DNA of 64,000 nt, taken from Methylovirgula ligni (GTDB lineage: Bacteria > Pseudomonadota > Alphaproteobacteria > Rhizobiales > Beijerinckiaceae). The stretch covers positions 682,001-746,000 of the forward strand of contig NZ_CP025086.1 in the NCBI RefSeq assembly GCF_004135935.1, given 5' to 3'. Below the pieces are notes generated by a model. The model made no database searches and was not told the DNA's origin. It worked only from the letters and a program-made list of their open reading frames with translations. Both the position numbers and the translations under genes were made by a program. This document shows positions 1 to 9,121 of this stretch, one piece after another. Each line of letters opens with the position of its first letter. Position 1 is the stretch's first letter.

Positions 1-165
1 GGTCGGCACCAGGACATCGGCGCTGCGCACGGCCGCGATCAGGTCCTCCTGGCTCATCGGCTTGTCGTCGATGTTGAGCCGGGCGTCAAAAAGCTCGCGC
101 ATCCGCGTCTCGATCACGTCCGGCAACTTGCGCGTGAGGACTACGAGCGGTTTTTTCTTGACCAT
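1..165 (-). CDS. D-2-hydroxyacid dehydrogenase (glyoxylate/hydroxypyruvate reductase type), N-terminus only
   Basis: Only the first 55 codons are in the window; the gene runs leftward off the edge. The protein begins MVKKKPLVVLTRKLPDVIE, followed by a stretch ending AAVRSADVLVPT, which resembles the first alpha/beta unit of the substrate domain in D-glycerate or glyoxylate reductases. That family reduces glyoxylate or hydroxypyruvate with NAD(P)H. The NAD-binding and catalytic residues lie outside the window, so the substrate cannot be judged. It is divergent from the SH3-domain gene at 416, with about 250 bases between them. Confidence 0.6.
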   Translation of the reverse strand, partial: MVKKKPLVVLTRKLPDVIETRMRELFDARLNIDDKPMSQEDLIAAVRSADVLVPT

Positions 166-415
166 CCTGCATCCGTCCGTGAACCGCGGCACCCGCCCGT
201 CGCGGGGCGCGGCCTTCACGCGGCCTTAACTCAGCGCAACGCACTTAATAAGGCGGCCAAGCTGCGAGGTCGCGCGAAATTTCCCGCGCCTCTCTAGCAG
301 ATGGTGGTCCAAACACAAGAATGGTGGATGGGCCCAAACCGGGTCGACCAATGGATTTTGGCGACATAAAAACGGCGGCATCGGCCGTCTCTGGTGACGC
401 GACGCGGATTGGACA
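166..415. other. divergent intergenic region
   Basis: This spacer lies between the dehydrogenase start (165, leftward) and the SH3-domain gene start (416, rightward), so it must hold promoters for both. I see no convincing -35/-10 pair, operator or small ORF in it. Confidence 0.4.
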
Positions 416-997
416 ATGAATCGCCTGGATATGGATCGTCGCCTTCTTCTGCTGCGCGGGATTTTGCGGGGAATTTTGATTCTCGGGCTCGGCCTCGCCA
501 CGTGCGTTGCGAGCCTGCCCGGCCGGGCCGCCGAGACGGCCGACGCCAATGGACAGACGGTCGGCTCCGTCAGCGGACTTCCCGTGCCGCGGTTCGTCAG
601 CCTGAAGGCCGACCGCGTCAACCTCCGCGAAGGCCCCTCCAAGGACCACCGCACCACGTGGATCTACCAGAGGGCTGGCCTGCCGGTCGAAATCACCGCC
701 GAGTTTGGCATGTGGCGCAAGGTCCGCGATTCCGACGGGACCGAGGGCTGGGTGCTCCACAACCTTCTGTCCGGACGCCGGACGGCCATTGTCGCGCCGT
801 GGAAAAAGGACACGATTTTCACGATTTACAGCCGCCCCGCCGACAACGCGGCGCCGCTCGCCCGCCTGCAGCCGGGCGTCATCGGCGCGATCAAAACTTG
901 CGATGGCGGCTGGTGCGAAATCTACGGCGACGGATTCGACGGCTACATCCGCCAGGATGTCCTCTGGGGCGTCTATCCCAACGAGAAGATTGACTGA
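416..997 (+). CDS. secreted SH3-domain protein
   Basis: The 193-residue protein opens with a positively charged start and a hydrophobic segment (about residues 9-35, ending near GRAAE), which looks like a signal peptide. Two bacterial SH3 (SH3b) modules follow: about residues 58-120, with the typical opening LKADRVNLREGPS, and about 125-190. Such domains usually bind cell-wall peptides or proteins in the periplasm. No catalytic domain is attached, so it is probably a binding protein. An overlapping ORF in another frame starts at 394 but has arginine-rich shadow composition. Confidence 0.8.
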   Translation: MNRLDMDRRLLLLRGILRGILILGLGLATCVASLPGRAAETADANGQTVGSVSGLPVPRFVSLKADRVNLREGPSKDHRTTWIYQRAGLPVEITAEFGMWRKVRDSDGTEGWVLHNLLSGRRTAIVAPWKKDTIFTIYSRPADNAAPLARLQPGVIGAIKTCDGGWCEIYGDGFDGYIRQDVLWGVYPNEKID

Positions 998-1227
998 CGC
1001 GCGCCAGAACGCCGCAAGATGGCGGCGCATCATAAAAATTGTTCCAAATTGGCCTGTGGTGGCTTTCCCGCGCCTGTAGCGGCTCTGGCACCGGCGGAGG
1101 CGGAAAATCGCCGGCGTCCCCATCGAGGCCCCGCCAGACCCTTTCAGCCCGGCCCGGCCTATGTTAGAAGCCGCCATCTTCGCTCGCGTGGGTGCGCCTT
1201 CGGGGCGAATCCTCGAACGCGAAAGAT

Positions 1228-1755
1228 ATGATGAGCGAGCGACGCTCCAGCTTCGATTACGAAGACCTCATTGCCTGCGGCCGCGGCGATCTGTTCGGCC
1301 CCGGCAATCCGCAATTGCCGCTGCCGCCAATGTTGATGTTCGACAGGATCGCCACCATTTCCGAGCAGGGCGGCGCCAATGGCAAAGGCACGATCCGCGC
1401 CGAATTTGCGATCAAGCCGGATCATTGGTTCTTCGGCTGTCACTTCAAGGGCGATCCGGTCATGCCGGGCTGTCTCGGCTTGGATGCGCTGTGGCAATTG
1501 CTCGGCTTCTATCTCGGCTGGCTCGGCCTGCAGGGACGCGGCCGGGCGCTTGGCGTCGGCGAGGTGAAATTCACCGAGCAGGTGCTGCCGACGGTCAAGC
1601 GGCTGATCTACGGGGTCGATCTCAAGCGCGTCTTCAATACCAAACTGGTGTTGGGCATCGCCGATGGTTGGCTCGAAGCCGATGGCCAGCGCATCTATCA
1701 TGCGACGGATCTTAAAGTCGGCCTGTTCAAGGCCGCACCATCATCGGCAACCTGA
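1228..1755 (+). CDS. fabA: 3-hydroxydecanoyl-ACP dehydratase/isomerase
   Basis: FabA dehydrates 3-hydroxyacyl-ACP and isomerises trans-2- to cis-3-decenoyl-ACP, the branch point of anaerobic unsaturated fatty acid synthesis. The hot-dog fold signature is clear, with the catalytic histidine in [20 protein letters not shown] and the partner aspartate in LGLDALWQL. The start could be either of two adjacent ATGs (1228 or 1231), both behind a GAAAG-rich stretch; a longer reading from 1192 adds residues unlike the family. fabB follows 60 bases downstream and fabI overlaps fabB, so the three probably form one operon. Confidence 0.95.
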   Translation: MMSERRSSFDYEDLIACGRGDLFGPGNPQLPLPPMLMFDRIATISEQGGANGKGTIRAEFAIKPDHWFFGCHFKGDPVMPGCLGLDALWQLLGFYLGWLGLQGRGRALGVGEVKFTEQVLPTVKRLIYGVDLKRVFNTKLVLGIADGWLEADGQRIYHATDLKVGLFKAAPSSAT

Positions 1756-1815
1756 TTCACACGCGCACGCCGACGGTTTTCAGGGCCGCCTCGCCGGCCT
1801 AAGCGGGAGATTGGA

Positions 1816-3039
1816 ATGAGACGCGTCGTCGTCACCGGAATGGGCATCGTCTCCTCGATTGGGAACAATACCCAGGAGGTGCTCTCCTCGCTGCACGAGG
1901 CCAGATCCGGCATCGTCAGGGCCGACAAATACGCCGAGCTTGGCTTCCGCAGCCAGGTGCATGGCGCGCCGACGCTCGACCCGGAGCATATGATCGACCG
2001 CCGGGCGCTGCGCTTCCACGGCGGCGGCACCGCCTGGAACCATGTCGCGATGGATCAGGCGATTCTCGATGCCGGACTTTTGGCCGAGGAAATCTCCAAC
2101 GAGCGGACCGGGATCATCATGGGGTCCGGCGGCCCTTCGACCCGCACCATCGTCGAATCCGCCGACACCGCCCGCACCAAGGGTCCGAAGAAGATCGGCC
2201 CCTTCGCGGTGCCGAAGGCCATGTCCTCGACCGCCTCGGCGACGCTCGCCACATGGTTCAAGATCAAGGGCGTCAATTATTCGATCTCCTCGGCCTGCGC
2301 GACCTCGAATCATTGCATCGGCAATGCCTACGAGATGATCCGCTACGGCAAGCAGGACCGGATGTTCGCCGGCGGCTGCGAGGAACTGGACTGGACGCTG
2401 ACCGTCCTCTTCGACGCGATGGGCGCACTCTCGTCTTCATATAATGACCGGCCGGAGGTCGCCTCCCGCGCCTACGACAAGAACCGCGACGGTTTCGTCA
2501 TTTCCGCCGGCGGCGGCGTGCTGGTGCTCGAGGAATTCGAAGTTGCCAAGGCGCGCGGCGCGAAAATCTATGCCGAGATCGCCGGCTATGGCGTGACCTC
2601 CGACGGCGCCGACATGGTCGCCCCCTCGGGCGAGGGCGCGGCGCGCTGCATGAAGATGGCCTTGCAGGACGTCAAAGTGCCGATCGACTATATCAACCCC
2701 CATGCGACTTCGACGCCGATCGGCGACTTGAAGGAGATCGAGGCGATCCGCGCCGTCTTCGGCAACGAGGACAAGTGCCCGCCGATCTCGGCCACCAAGT
2801 CGCTGACCGGCCACGCCCAGGGCGCGACGAGCGTGCATGAGGCGATCTATTCGCTGCTGATGATGCAGGCCGGCTTCATCTGCAAGAGCGCCCATATCGA
2901 GGAACTCGACCCCGCCTTCGCCGACATGAACATCCTGCGCGAGCGCCGCGACAATGTGAGCCTGCGCGCCGTGCTCTCCAATTCCTTCGGCTTCGGCGGC
3001 ACCAACGCCTCGCTCGTTTTCAAGCACATCGATGCCTGA
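1816..3039 (+). CDS. fabB: 3-oxoacyl-ACP synthase I
   Basis: FabB elongates cis-3-decenoyl-ACP and saturated acyl-ACPs with malonyl-ACP, working directly after FabA. The 407-residue length is normal for the family. The Cys-His-His set is present: the nucleophile in [10 protein letters not shown], a histidine in [11 protein letters not shown], and a histidine in [11 protein letters not shown]. The C-terminus has the expected [27 protein letters not shown] ribosome-binding region lies just before the ATG. The last 8 bases overlap fabI, indicating translational coupling. Confidence 0.96.
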   Translation: MRRVVVTGMGIVSSIGNNTQEVLSSLHEARSGIVRADKYAELGFRSQVHGAPTLDPEHMIDRRALRFHGGGTAWNHVAMDQAILDAGLLAEEISNERTGIIMGSGGPSTRTIVESADTARTKGPKKIGPFAVPKAMSSTASATLATWFKIKGVNYSISSACATSNHCIGNAYEMIRYGKQDRMFAGGCEELDWTLTVLFDAMGALSSSYNDRPEVASRAYDKNRDGFVISAGGGVLVLEEFEVAKARGAKIYAEIAGYGVTSDGADMVAPSGEGAARCMKMALQDVKVPIDYINPHATSTPIGDLKEIEAIRAVFGNEDKCPPISATKSLTGHAQGATSVHEAIYSLLMMQAGFICKSAHIEELDPAFADMNILRERRDNVSLRAVLSNSFGFGGTNASLVFKHIDA

Positions 3040-3877
3040 TCAGCGCCAAGGCGAGCGTCAGGGCTTGATGCAGGGCAAGCGCGGCCTCGTCATGGGGGTC
3101 GCCAACGATCATTCGATCGCCTGGGGCGTCGCCAGCGCGCTCGCCAAAGAGGGCGCGGAGCTTGCCTTCACCTATCAGGGCGAGGCGCTGGGCAAGCGCG
3201 TCAAGCCGCTGGCGCAGAGCCTCGGCTCCTCGCTGGTGCTGCCGTGCGATGTCGAAAACCTCAACGATGTCGACGCGGTCTTCGCGGCGATCGCCGAAAC
3301 CTGGGGCTCGCTCGACTTCCTCGTCCATTGCATCGCCTATTCCGACCGCAACGAATTGCGCGGCCGCTATGCCGACACGTCGCGGGAGAATTTCCAGCGC
3401 ACGCTGCTGATCTCCGCTTTCTCCTTCACGGAGGCGGCCAAGCGCGCCGCCGCTCTGATGCCCAACGGCGGCTCGCTGCTCACGCTGACCTTCGGCGGCG
3501 CGACACGTGCCATGCCCAACTATAACGTCATGGGCATCGCCAAGGCGGCGCTGGAAGCTTCTGTGCGCTACCTCGCCACCGATTTCGGCCCCGTGGGCAT
3601 CAGGGTGAATGCGATCTCGGCCGGGCCGGTGCGCACGCTGGCGGGCGCCGGCATCACCGACGCCCGCGCCATGTTCAATTACGAAAAGCTGCACGCACCC
3701 CTGCGCCGCGCCATCACCATCGAGGACGTCGGCGGCGCGGGGCTCTACCTCTTGAGCGACCTTGCCCGCTGCGTCACCGGCGAGATCCATTATGTCGACG
3801 CCGGCTACAGCATCATCGCCATGCCGCGGCCGGAGCGTCTCAAGCTCGACCCGCAGGCCGAGGCGGAGGGCGGCTGA
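3032..3877 (+). CDS. fabI: enoyl-ACP reductase (NADH), FabI type
   Basis: FabI reduces trans-2-enoyl-ACP in the last step of each elongation cycle. It is a short-chain dehydrogenase with the FabI glycine motif ([12 protein letters not shown], near residues 21-32) and the active-site pair Tyr164 and Lys171 in [18 protein letters not shown]. The residue matching E. coli Tyr146 is Phe154 (LTLTFGG), as in mycobacterial InhA. The start overlaps the end of fabB. The first 12 residues lie before the fold begins, so a start at an internal Met (residue 13) is possible. Confidence 0.93.
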   Translation: MPDQRQGERQGLMQGKRGLVMGVANDHSIAWGVASALAKEGAELAFTYQGEALGKRVKPLAQSLGSSLVLPCDVENLNDVDAVFAAIAETWGSLDFLVHCIAYSDRNELRGRYADTSRENFQRTLLISAFSFTEAAKRAAALMPNGGSLLTLTFGGATRAMPNYNVMGIAKAALEASVRYLATDFGPVGIRVNAISAGPVRTLAGAGITDARAMFNYEKLHAPLRRAITIEDVGGAGLYLLSDLARCVTGEIHYVDAGYSIIAMPRPERLKLDPQAEAEGG

Positions 3878-3881
3878 GCCC

Positions 3882-4502
3882 ATGCGGCTTTATTCGGAAA
3901 ACTCCTCGCCGTTTTCCGCGCCGGTGCGCATCGCTATTTATGCCAAATCCCTCGATATCGAGATCGTCGCCCCGCCCGGCGGCCTGCGCTCGGCCCAATA
4001 TCACGCCATCAATCCGCTCGGCACGATCCCTTGCCTCATTCTCGACGGGGGCGCCCGGCTGCCGGAATCCTCGGCAATCATCGAATATCTCGAAGAAAAA
4101 TTTCCCCAGCCTCGGCTGTTGCCCGAGGGCGCCGAGGCGCGCGCCAATGTGCGGCTCCTGCAACGCATCGGCGAATTGCACATCGCCGCCCAGACAGTCG
4201 AACTCGCCCAGGCCGCCCCCAATACCGAGGAAAGCGCCACCCGGCTGACACGGCTGGTGCGCGGGCTCTCGGCGCTGCAAACCTTGTTGAGCGGCACGCC
4301 TTTCGCCGCCGGCCCGGAGCTGACACTGGCCGACTGCCAATTGGCGCCAGCGCTTTTCCGCGTGCCGCGCGTCGTCGCCCCGCTGGTCAATCGCGACCTC
4401 ATCGCGGCCTACCCGGCGGTGGCCCGCTATGTCGAAACCAGCCGCAAGCACCCGGCCGTCGCGCGCGTGCTCGACGAGCTCGGCGCCGCGCTCGACAAGT
4501 GA
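3882..4502 (+). CDS. glutathione S-transferase family protein
   Basis: The 206-residue protein has a thioredoxin-like N-terminal domain (about residues 1-77) with the glutathione-binding features NPLGTIPCLIL and LPESSAIIEYLEE. A helical C-terminal domain follows, ending with the GST-like segment LTLADCQLAPALF. The N-terminus (MRLYSENSSPFSAPVRIA) offers Ser or Tyr candidates for glutathione activation. It begins 4 bases after the fabI stop, so it is probably co-transcribed with the fatty acid genes. The substrate is unknown. Confidence 0.88.
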   Translation: MRLYSENSSPFSAPVRIAIYAKSLDIEIVAPPGGLRSAQYHAINPLGTIPCLILDGGARLPESSAIIEYLEEKFPQPRLLPEGAEARANVRLLQRIGELHIAAQTVELAQAAPNTEESATRLTRLVRGLSALQTLLSGTPFAAGPELTLADCQLAPALFRVPRVVAPLVNRDLIAAYPAVARYVETSRKHPAVARVLDELGAALDK

Positions 4503-4689
4503 CTTCGGGAGACTTGGAGCGTAGCCCGGGCAGGAAAATCGCCGGGCGTGGCGCGCAGGACACAACCTCGACGGCCATTTTGCCGTATTTTTAAGACACC
4601 TATCGCAAGGTCGACGTTTCCGCAGGCGGGGTGCCATCCGCCGGGCTGGTGTCGCCTGGCGCGCATCGCTGATCTCGCAGGTAAGTTTC

Positions 4690-5469
4690 ATGAGCCTCAT
4701 CAATCGTCGCAATCTTCTGCTCGGCGCCGCCACAGCGGGCGCTTCCTTCACCCTCGCCGGCTGTGTCTCGACCCAGTCGGGCCCCGGCTTCGAGGCCGAT
4801 GCGTCCGTGCCGCAGCAGCCGGCGACTCCGCCCCCGGCGGCGCCCGCGGCGGACTTGATCGCCCAGGCCGACGAGACGAACGGGCCGATCAATTATTCTG
4901 CGATGTACGCCGGCTTTCAGGACGGCAATTTTCCGGTCCCGCCGGTCAAGCTTTCGCAGATCAAGAAGGGCTTCATGCGCAAGCTCGTCGATTATCAGAC
5001 CGTCGAGCAGCCCGGCACGATCGTCATCGACCCTGCCGCGCGCTATCTCTATCACGTGCTGCCCAACGGCAAGGCGATGCGCTACGGCATCGGCCCCGGC
5101 CGCGAAGGTTTCATGTGGTCGGGCGTCGCCGAAATCCATTCCAAGCAGGAATGGCCGGACTGGTATCCGCCGAAGGAGATGATCGCCCGCGAGCCGCAAT
5201 TGCGCAAAGAGCTCGCGCAATTACAGAGTGGCATCGGCATGCACGGCGGCCCGGGCAATCCGCTCGGCGCCCGCGCCATGTACCTCTGGCAGGGCAACAA
5301 GGACACGCTCTACCGCATCCACGGCACCGTCGAACCCTCGTCGATCGGCACGCATGCCTCCTCGGGCTGTATCCGCATGATCAACCAGGACGCGATCGAC
5401 CTTTACCAGCAGACGCCGGTCGGCACCCGGGTCGTCGTGCTCGGCCATGCCCAGCCGAAGATGAGCTGA
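4690..5469 (+). CDS. L,D-transpeptidase (YkuD domain), lipoprotein-like
   Basis: These enzymes make 3-3 crosslinks in peptidoglycan or attach proteins to it. The 259-residue protein starts with a twin-arginine stretch (NRRNLLLGAA) followed by a lipobox-like LAGC, so export and lipid attachment are likely. The catalytic YkuD motif is intact: a histidine in RIHGTVEPSSIG, then THASSGCIRM with the nucleophilic cysteine. A proline-rich linker (about residues 40-60) separates the signal from the domain. A second, shorter L,D-transpeptidase lies at 12980. Confidence 0.9.
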   Translation: MSLINRRNLLLGAATAGASFTLAGCVSTQSGPGFEADASVPQQPATPPPAAPAADLIAQADETNGPINYSAMYAGFQDGNFPVPPVKLSQIKKGFMRKLVDYQTVEQPGTIVIDPAARYLYHVLPNGKAMRYGIGPGREGFMWSGVAEIHSKQEWPDWYPPKEMIAREPQLRKELAQLQSGIGMHGGPGNPLGARAMYLWQGNKDTLYRIHGTVEPSSIGTHASSGCIRMINQDAIDLYQQTPVGTRVVVLGHAQPKMS

Positions 5470-5487
5470 CTGCTCGAAACGACTCTC

Positions 5488-5516
5488 TTGGCAGATGGGC
5501 CGACGCAGCTTAGATT
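5488..5516 (+). promoter_or_regulatory. sigma70-like promoter of the small ORF unit
   Basis: TTGGCA (5488-5493) and TAGATT (5511-5516) are separated by 17 bases, giving 5/6 and 4/6 matches to the housekeeping consensus. Transcription would begin near 5523, about 15 bases before the strong Shine-Dalgarno sequence at 5538. The -10 overlaps the loop of an inverted repeat (CGACGCAGC at 5501-5509, GCTGCGTCG at 5518-5526). That repeat could instead act as a transcript end for the upstream L,D-transpeptidase gene. Confidence 0.4.
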
Positions 5517-5552
5517 CGCTGCGTCGTCAACCTATCGAAAGGAGGTGATCCA

Positions 5553-5627
5553 GTGTCTCAATGTCTGATCGCAAGGCCGCTGGAACTCACCGCCGCACTC
5601 GTCGCGGGGGCTCAGCGGCTGCGCTGA
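5553..5627 (+). CDS. 24-codon small ORF behind a full-length Shine-Dalgarno sequence
   Basis: The sequence AAAGGAGGTGATCCAG (5538-5553) is complementary to the whole 3' tail of 16S rRNA. GGAGG sits 7 bases before a GTG, the ideal spacing. The GTG opens a 24-codon ORF (MSQCLIARPLELTAALVAGA then QRLR) ending in TGA at 5625. An intrinsic terminator follows 36 bases later and a promoter-like pair lies upstream, so this looks like a self-contained transcript of about 170 bases. An ATG at 5561 starts another frame but is less well placed. I do not recognise the peptide; it could be a small protein or a translated regulatory RNA. Confidence 0.5.
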   Translation: MSQCLIARPLELTAALVAGAQRLR

Positions 5628-5662
5628 CATTGCGGGCTCATCTTGGCAGCCCAACGAACAGG

Positions 5663-5694
5663 AAAGCTCCGGCGCAAGCCGGAGCTTTTATTTT
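5663..5694 (+). terminator. strong intrinsic terminator of the small ORF unit
   Basis: A perfect 11-bp stem (AAAGCTCCGGC at 5663-5673, GCCGGAGCTTT at 5678-5688) closes on a GCAA tetraloop and runs into TATTTT. It ends the small ORF transcript. On the other strand the A-rich left arm also provides a T-run, so it may serve the leftward histidine kinase gene that stops at 5710. Confidence 0.85.
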
Positions 5695-5709
5695 GCCTGG
5701 TATGCCGCT

Positions 5710-7593
5710 TTATTCCTTGCCGTCGATCACCGCCCGCACCTTGCGGGCGAGTTGATCGAGGGTGAACGGCTTTGGCAGGAAGGCGGTGCCGGGATCGACG
5801 ATGCCGTTGTGGACGATGGCATTCTGCGTATAGCCGGTCGTGAACAACACCTTCAGCCCCGGGCGCAAAGCGGTCAGACGCTCGGCAAGCTCGCGCCCGG
5901 TCATCTCCGGCATGATGATATCGCTGAAGAGAAGCGCGATCTGCGGATGCGCGTCGAATTTCTGCAGCGCCTCGGCCGGGGTTTGCGCGTGGATGACCGT
6001 GTAGCCGAGCTCGCGCAGGGCTTCGATGGACATGCGTTTGACGATGGGATCGTCTTCCACGACCAGCACGATCTCGTCGAGATGACCGTTCGGGATTTCA
6101 GAGCTTGCGCCTTCCGCCTCGAACGCAGAGGCCGCGCCGACATAGCGCGGCAGGTAAATCTTGACGGTGGTGCCTTCGCCCGGCTCCGAATAGATTTTAA
6201 CGTGGCCGTTCGATTGTTTGATGAAGCCGAAGACCTGGCTGAGACCGAGTCCCGTTCCCCGGCCCGAGCCCTTGGTCGAGAAGAATGGCTCGAAGGCGCG
6301 CTCGACCACATCCGGTGCCATGCCGGCGCCGGTATCGGTGGCCGAGACCATCACATATTGGCCGACAGCAACCTCGTTATGCGCGGCGGCATAGCGTTCA
6401 TCGAGATAGGTGTTGGCGGTCTCGATCGTCAGCTTACCGCCGTCCGGCATCGCATCGCGCGCATTGACCGCCAGATTGAGCAGCGCCGTCTCGACCTGCG
6501 CCGGATCGGCAAAGGTGCGCCAGAGGCCGCCGGCCAGAACCGTCTCGATCTGGATTTGCTCGCCGATCGTGCTGCGCAACAGTTCGGACATGCCGCCGAC
6601 AAGCTTGTTGGCGTCAAAGACCTTCGGCTCGAGCGCCTGTTTGCGCGAAAAGGCCAGCAGCCTCGAGGTGAGCACCGCTGCCCGCTGCGCGCCCTCGCTG
6701 GCATTGGTGATGTATCTCCCGGTGCCGCCGGTGTCGCCGGCCGTGAGCCTGCGCCGCGCCAGATCGAGCGAGCCGACGATGATCGCCAGCATATTGTTGA
6801 AGTCGTGTGCGATGCCGCCAGTCAGTTGGCCGACCGCTTCCATCTTCTGCAATTGGCGGACCTGCGTTTCCGCCGCCCGGCGCACCGTGGCCTCCGCCTG
6901 CAGCCGGTTGTTGGCAAGCTGGAGCGCCGTCACGCGGCGGCGATTGTCGAGCAGCGTTCCGATCCCGAGCACGATGACGAGGAGGACGCTGCCGAGCAGC
7001 AGGGTGCTTCGGCTCGCGTTGAGCTGCGCCGCCTCGACCGACCGGTTTTCGAGAAGGTGTTCCTGTGCGGAATGCAGGGCGGCGAGCGTTTTGTGGATGC
7101 GATCCATCAATCGCCTGCCGCTGTCGTTGTTCACGATGGCGAGCGCCGCGGCGGGATTGTTGGCGGCACGCAAATCGATCGTGCTTTGCAGCTCCGCCAG
7201 CTTTTCCGCAGCCGCCGCGCGCAAATCCGTGAGTTCGGGCGTCGAACTGCCGCCCAGTTCGGATTGCAGCGTGTCGAGTTCCTGCGGAAGCGCGCGCCTC
7301 GCGAGATTATAGGGATCGAGATAGGCCAGCCGATTGGTGAGCAGATAGCCGCGCTGTCCCGATTCCGCGTCCGTGGTGAGGGTCTGAATACGTTCCAGCG
7401 TATCATTCACCTGAAACGTATGGCGGATTCGCGTATCGATTTCCTGTTGCTGGTGCGCGAGGAAGGCCGTGCTGACCGCCGCGATAAAGAGGAGAACGAA
7501 ACCAATAAGCAGAGGAACCGATGAAATCAGGGATGCTCTGCGCGCCGGCATCTGCACGAAACTCCAACCCCGCTTGCCGGCAGGATACGCCAA
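5710..7593 (-). CDS. hybrid sensor histidine kinase with CHASE3 and receiver domains
   Basis: The 627-residue protein has a transmembrane helix (about 24-46), a CHASE3-like periplasmic sensor region (about 48-190) and a second helix (about 197-216). A short coiled coil follows, then the phospho-acceptor box with His263 (GGIAHDFNNML), an ATPase domain (about 365-485, motifs NLAVNARDAMPDGG and GRGTGLGLSQV) and a C-terminal receiver with Asp558 (LLFSDIIMPEMTG). It should autophosphorylate and pass phosphate to its own receiver. No response regulator is adjacent, so the output is unknown. A start at residue 15 (7551) is equally plausible. Confidence 0.92.
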   Translation of the reverse strand: MAYPAGKRGWSFVQMPARRASLISSVPLLIGFVLLFIAAVSTAFLAHQQQEIDTRIRHTFQVNDTLERIQTLTTDAESGQRGYLLTNRLAYLDPYNLARRALPQELDTLQSELGGSSTPELTDLRAAAAEKLAELQSTIDLRAANNPAAALAIVNNDSGRRLMDRIHKTLAALHSAQEHLLENRSVEAAQLNASRSTLLLGSVLLVIVLGIGTLLDNRRRVTALQLANNRLQAEATVRRAAETQVRQLQKMEAVGQLTGGIAHDFNNMLAIIVGSLDLARRRLTAGDTGGTGRYITNASEGAQRAAVLTSRLLAFSRKQALEPKVFDANKLVGGMSELLRSTIGEQIQIETVLAGGLWRTFADPAQVETALLNLAVNARDAMPDGGKLTIETANTYLDERYAAAHNEVAVGQYVMVSATDTGAGMAPDVVERAFEPFFSTKGSGRGTGLGLSQVFGFIKQSNGHVKIYSEPGEGTTVKIYLPRYVGAASAFEAEGASSEIPNGHLDEIVLVVEDDPIVKRMSIEALRELGYTVIHAQTPAEALQKFDAHPQIALLFSDIIMPEMTGRELAERLTALRPGLKVLFTTGYTQNAIVHNGIVDPGTAFLPKPFTLDQLARKVRAVIDGKE

Positions 7594-7731
7594 GCTGCCC
7601 GTTCGTAAAGAAAACTTATTGAGGAAACAGGCGCCTAGAGACTCCGTCCGAAAAAGGCGCGGGATTTTTCAGGCGCGGGGCGATGACCGGCCGCCGTGGT
7701 CCCTGCGACCGGTTTGCGATAGACTCGACGA

Positions 7732-8931
7732 ATGATGCGATTCTCTCCCGCCCCGGCGCTCGCCGCCGCATTTTTCCTCGCGCTTACCGTGACCCAGCCG
7801 GTCCGCGCCGATTTCCACTCCTGCGTCGCCGGCCTTGCTACTGAGGCAGAGGCGCACGGGGTTCCGGCGCAAGTGGCCGAGGCCGCGACGGCCAACCTGA
7901 CCTTCAATCCGGACGTGCTTCAGGCTGAGCGCTCGCAGCCGGAATTCACCACGCCGATCTGGGACTATATCGCCGCTCTCGTCGATGACGAGCGTGTCGC
8001 CGACGGGCGCGCCGCCATCGCCAAATGGGGACATTGGCTCAACGTGGCCGAACAGCGCTATGGCGTCAGCGGCTCGGTGGTCGCGGCGATCTGGGGCGTC
8101 GAATCGAATTTCGGCCAGAATTTCGGCAACAAGCCGGTGCTGCAATCGCTGGCGAGCCTCGTCTGCTCCAACTCGATCCGGCCAAGCTATTACCATCGCG
8201 AATTCCTCGCCGCGATGCAGATCGTCGGCGAGGGCAACGCCAACCCGGCCAATTTCAATGGCTCCTGGGCGGGTGCGTTCGGCAATACCCAATTCATGCC
8301 CTCGACCTTTTTGCGGCTCGCCGTCGATCTCGACGGCGACGGACGGCGCGACGTCATCAATTCGGTGCCGGACGCGCTGGGCTCGACCGCGAATTATCTG
8401 CACCGCAGCGGCTGGATCCCGGGCCTGCCCTGGGGCTTCGAGGTGAAAGTGCCGCCGGGCTATCCGGCCCGCGATAGCTGGCGCGCCAGCAAGCAGCCGC
8501 TTGCGGCCTGGGCGGGGCGCGGTTTTACCCACATCAATGGCGCGCCGCTGTCCGGCGAGGGCGCTTATGGCCTGCTGTTGCCTGCCGGGCCACGCGGGCC
8601 GGCCTTTCTCGTGAGCCGCAATTTCAATGCGATCTTTTCTTACAACGCCGCTGAGTCCTACGCGCTGGCGATCGCGCTTCTGTCGGACCGGCTGCGCGGA
8701 CACGGGCCGATCGTCACCCCCTGGCCGACGGACGATCCCGGCCTGTCACGCGCCGGCCGCCGCGAAGTCCAGCGGCTCTTGATCCAGCATGGCTATGACA
8801 TCGGCGGCAAGATCGACGCGGTGCTGGGACATAAGACGCAAGAAGCGATCTCCGATTTTCAGCGCCGCTCCGGATTGAAGCCGACGGGCCGCGCCAGCCA
8901 ATCGGTGCTCACGGCGCTCCGCAGCCATTGA
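7732..8931 (+). CDS. lytic murein transglycosylase, MltB-like, with peptidoglycan-binding domain
   Basis: The enzyme cleaves glycan strands of peptidoglycan to 1,6-anhydro ends. Residues 1-26 form a signal peptide ending near RADF. The SLT-type catalytic domain (about 30-320) holds the acid/base glutamate in IWGVESNFGQNFG, and the motif GSWAGAFGNTQFMPSTF is typical of the MltB group. A C-terminal peptidoglycan-binding-1 domain (about 340-399, REVQRLLIQHGYDIGGKIDA) follows. No lipobox is visible, so it is probably soluble in the periplasm. Confidence 0.93.
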   Translation: MMRFSPAPALAAAFFLALTVTQPVRADFHSCVAGLATEAEAHGVPAQVAEAATANLTFNPDVLQAERSQPEFTTPIWDYIAALVDDERVADGRAAIAKWGHWLNVAEQRYGVSGSVVAAIWGVESNFGQNFGNKPVLQSLASLVCSNSIRPSYYHREFLAAMQIVGEGNANPANFNGSWAGAFGNTQFMPSTFLRLAVDLDGDGRRDVINSVPDALGSTANYLHRSGWIPGLPWGFEVKVPPGYPARDSWRASKQPLAAWAGRGFTHINGAPLSGEGAYGLLLPAGPRGPAFLVSRNFNAIFSYNAAESYALAIALLSDRLRGHGPIVTPWPTDDPGLSRAGRREVQRLLIQHGYDIGGKIDAVLGHKTQEAISDFQRRSGLKPTGRASQSVLTALRSH

Positions 8932-9121
8932 CAGGCATCAACAAATTAAATTTGCTCTGCGATATTACACGCCGCAGGGGCGATATCCGCTGCACGTATT
9001 TCAAGACCTTCGGCACTTCACTTGGAAGTGTTCCCGCAATCGCAAATTTCACCGGGAATTGACTCGCGCCTGACGCGGTCTGATTTAAGCTGCCGGGGCT
9101 GGGAAAAAGTAGCTTATATAA

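Noticed and set aside
5535-5553. Match to the 3' end of 16S rRNA on the opposite strand
   Set aside because: Only about 17 bases match and the similarity stops there, so it is not an rRNA fragment. It is placed correctly to be a Shine-Dalgarno sequence.
9059-9086. sigma70 promoter for the DUF1223 gene
   Set aside because: TTGACT is a good -35, but no hexamer at 16-18 bases resembles TATAAT well enough to call.
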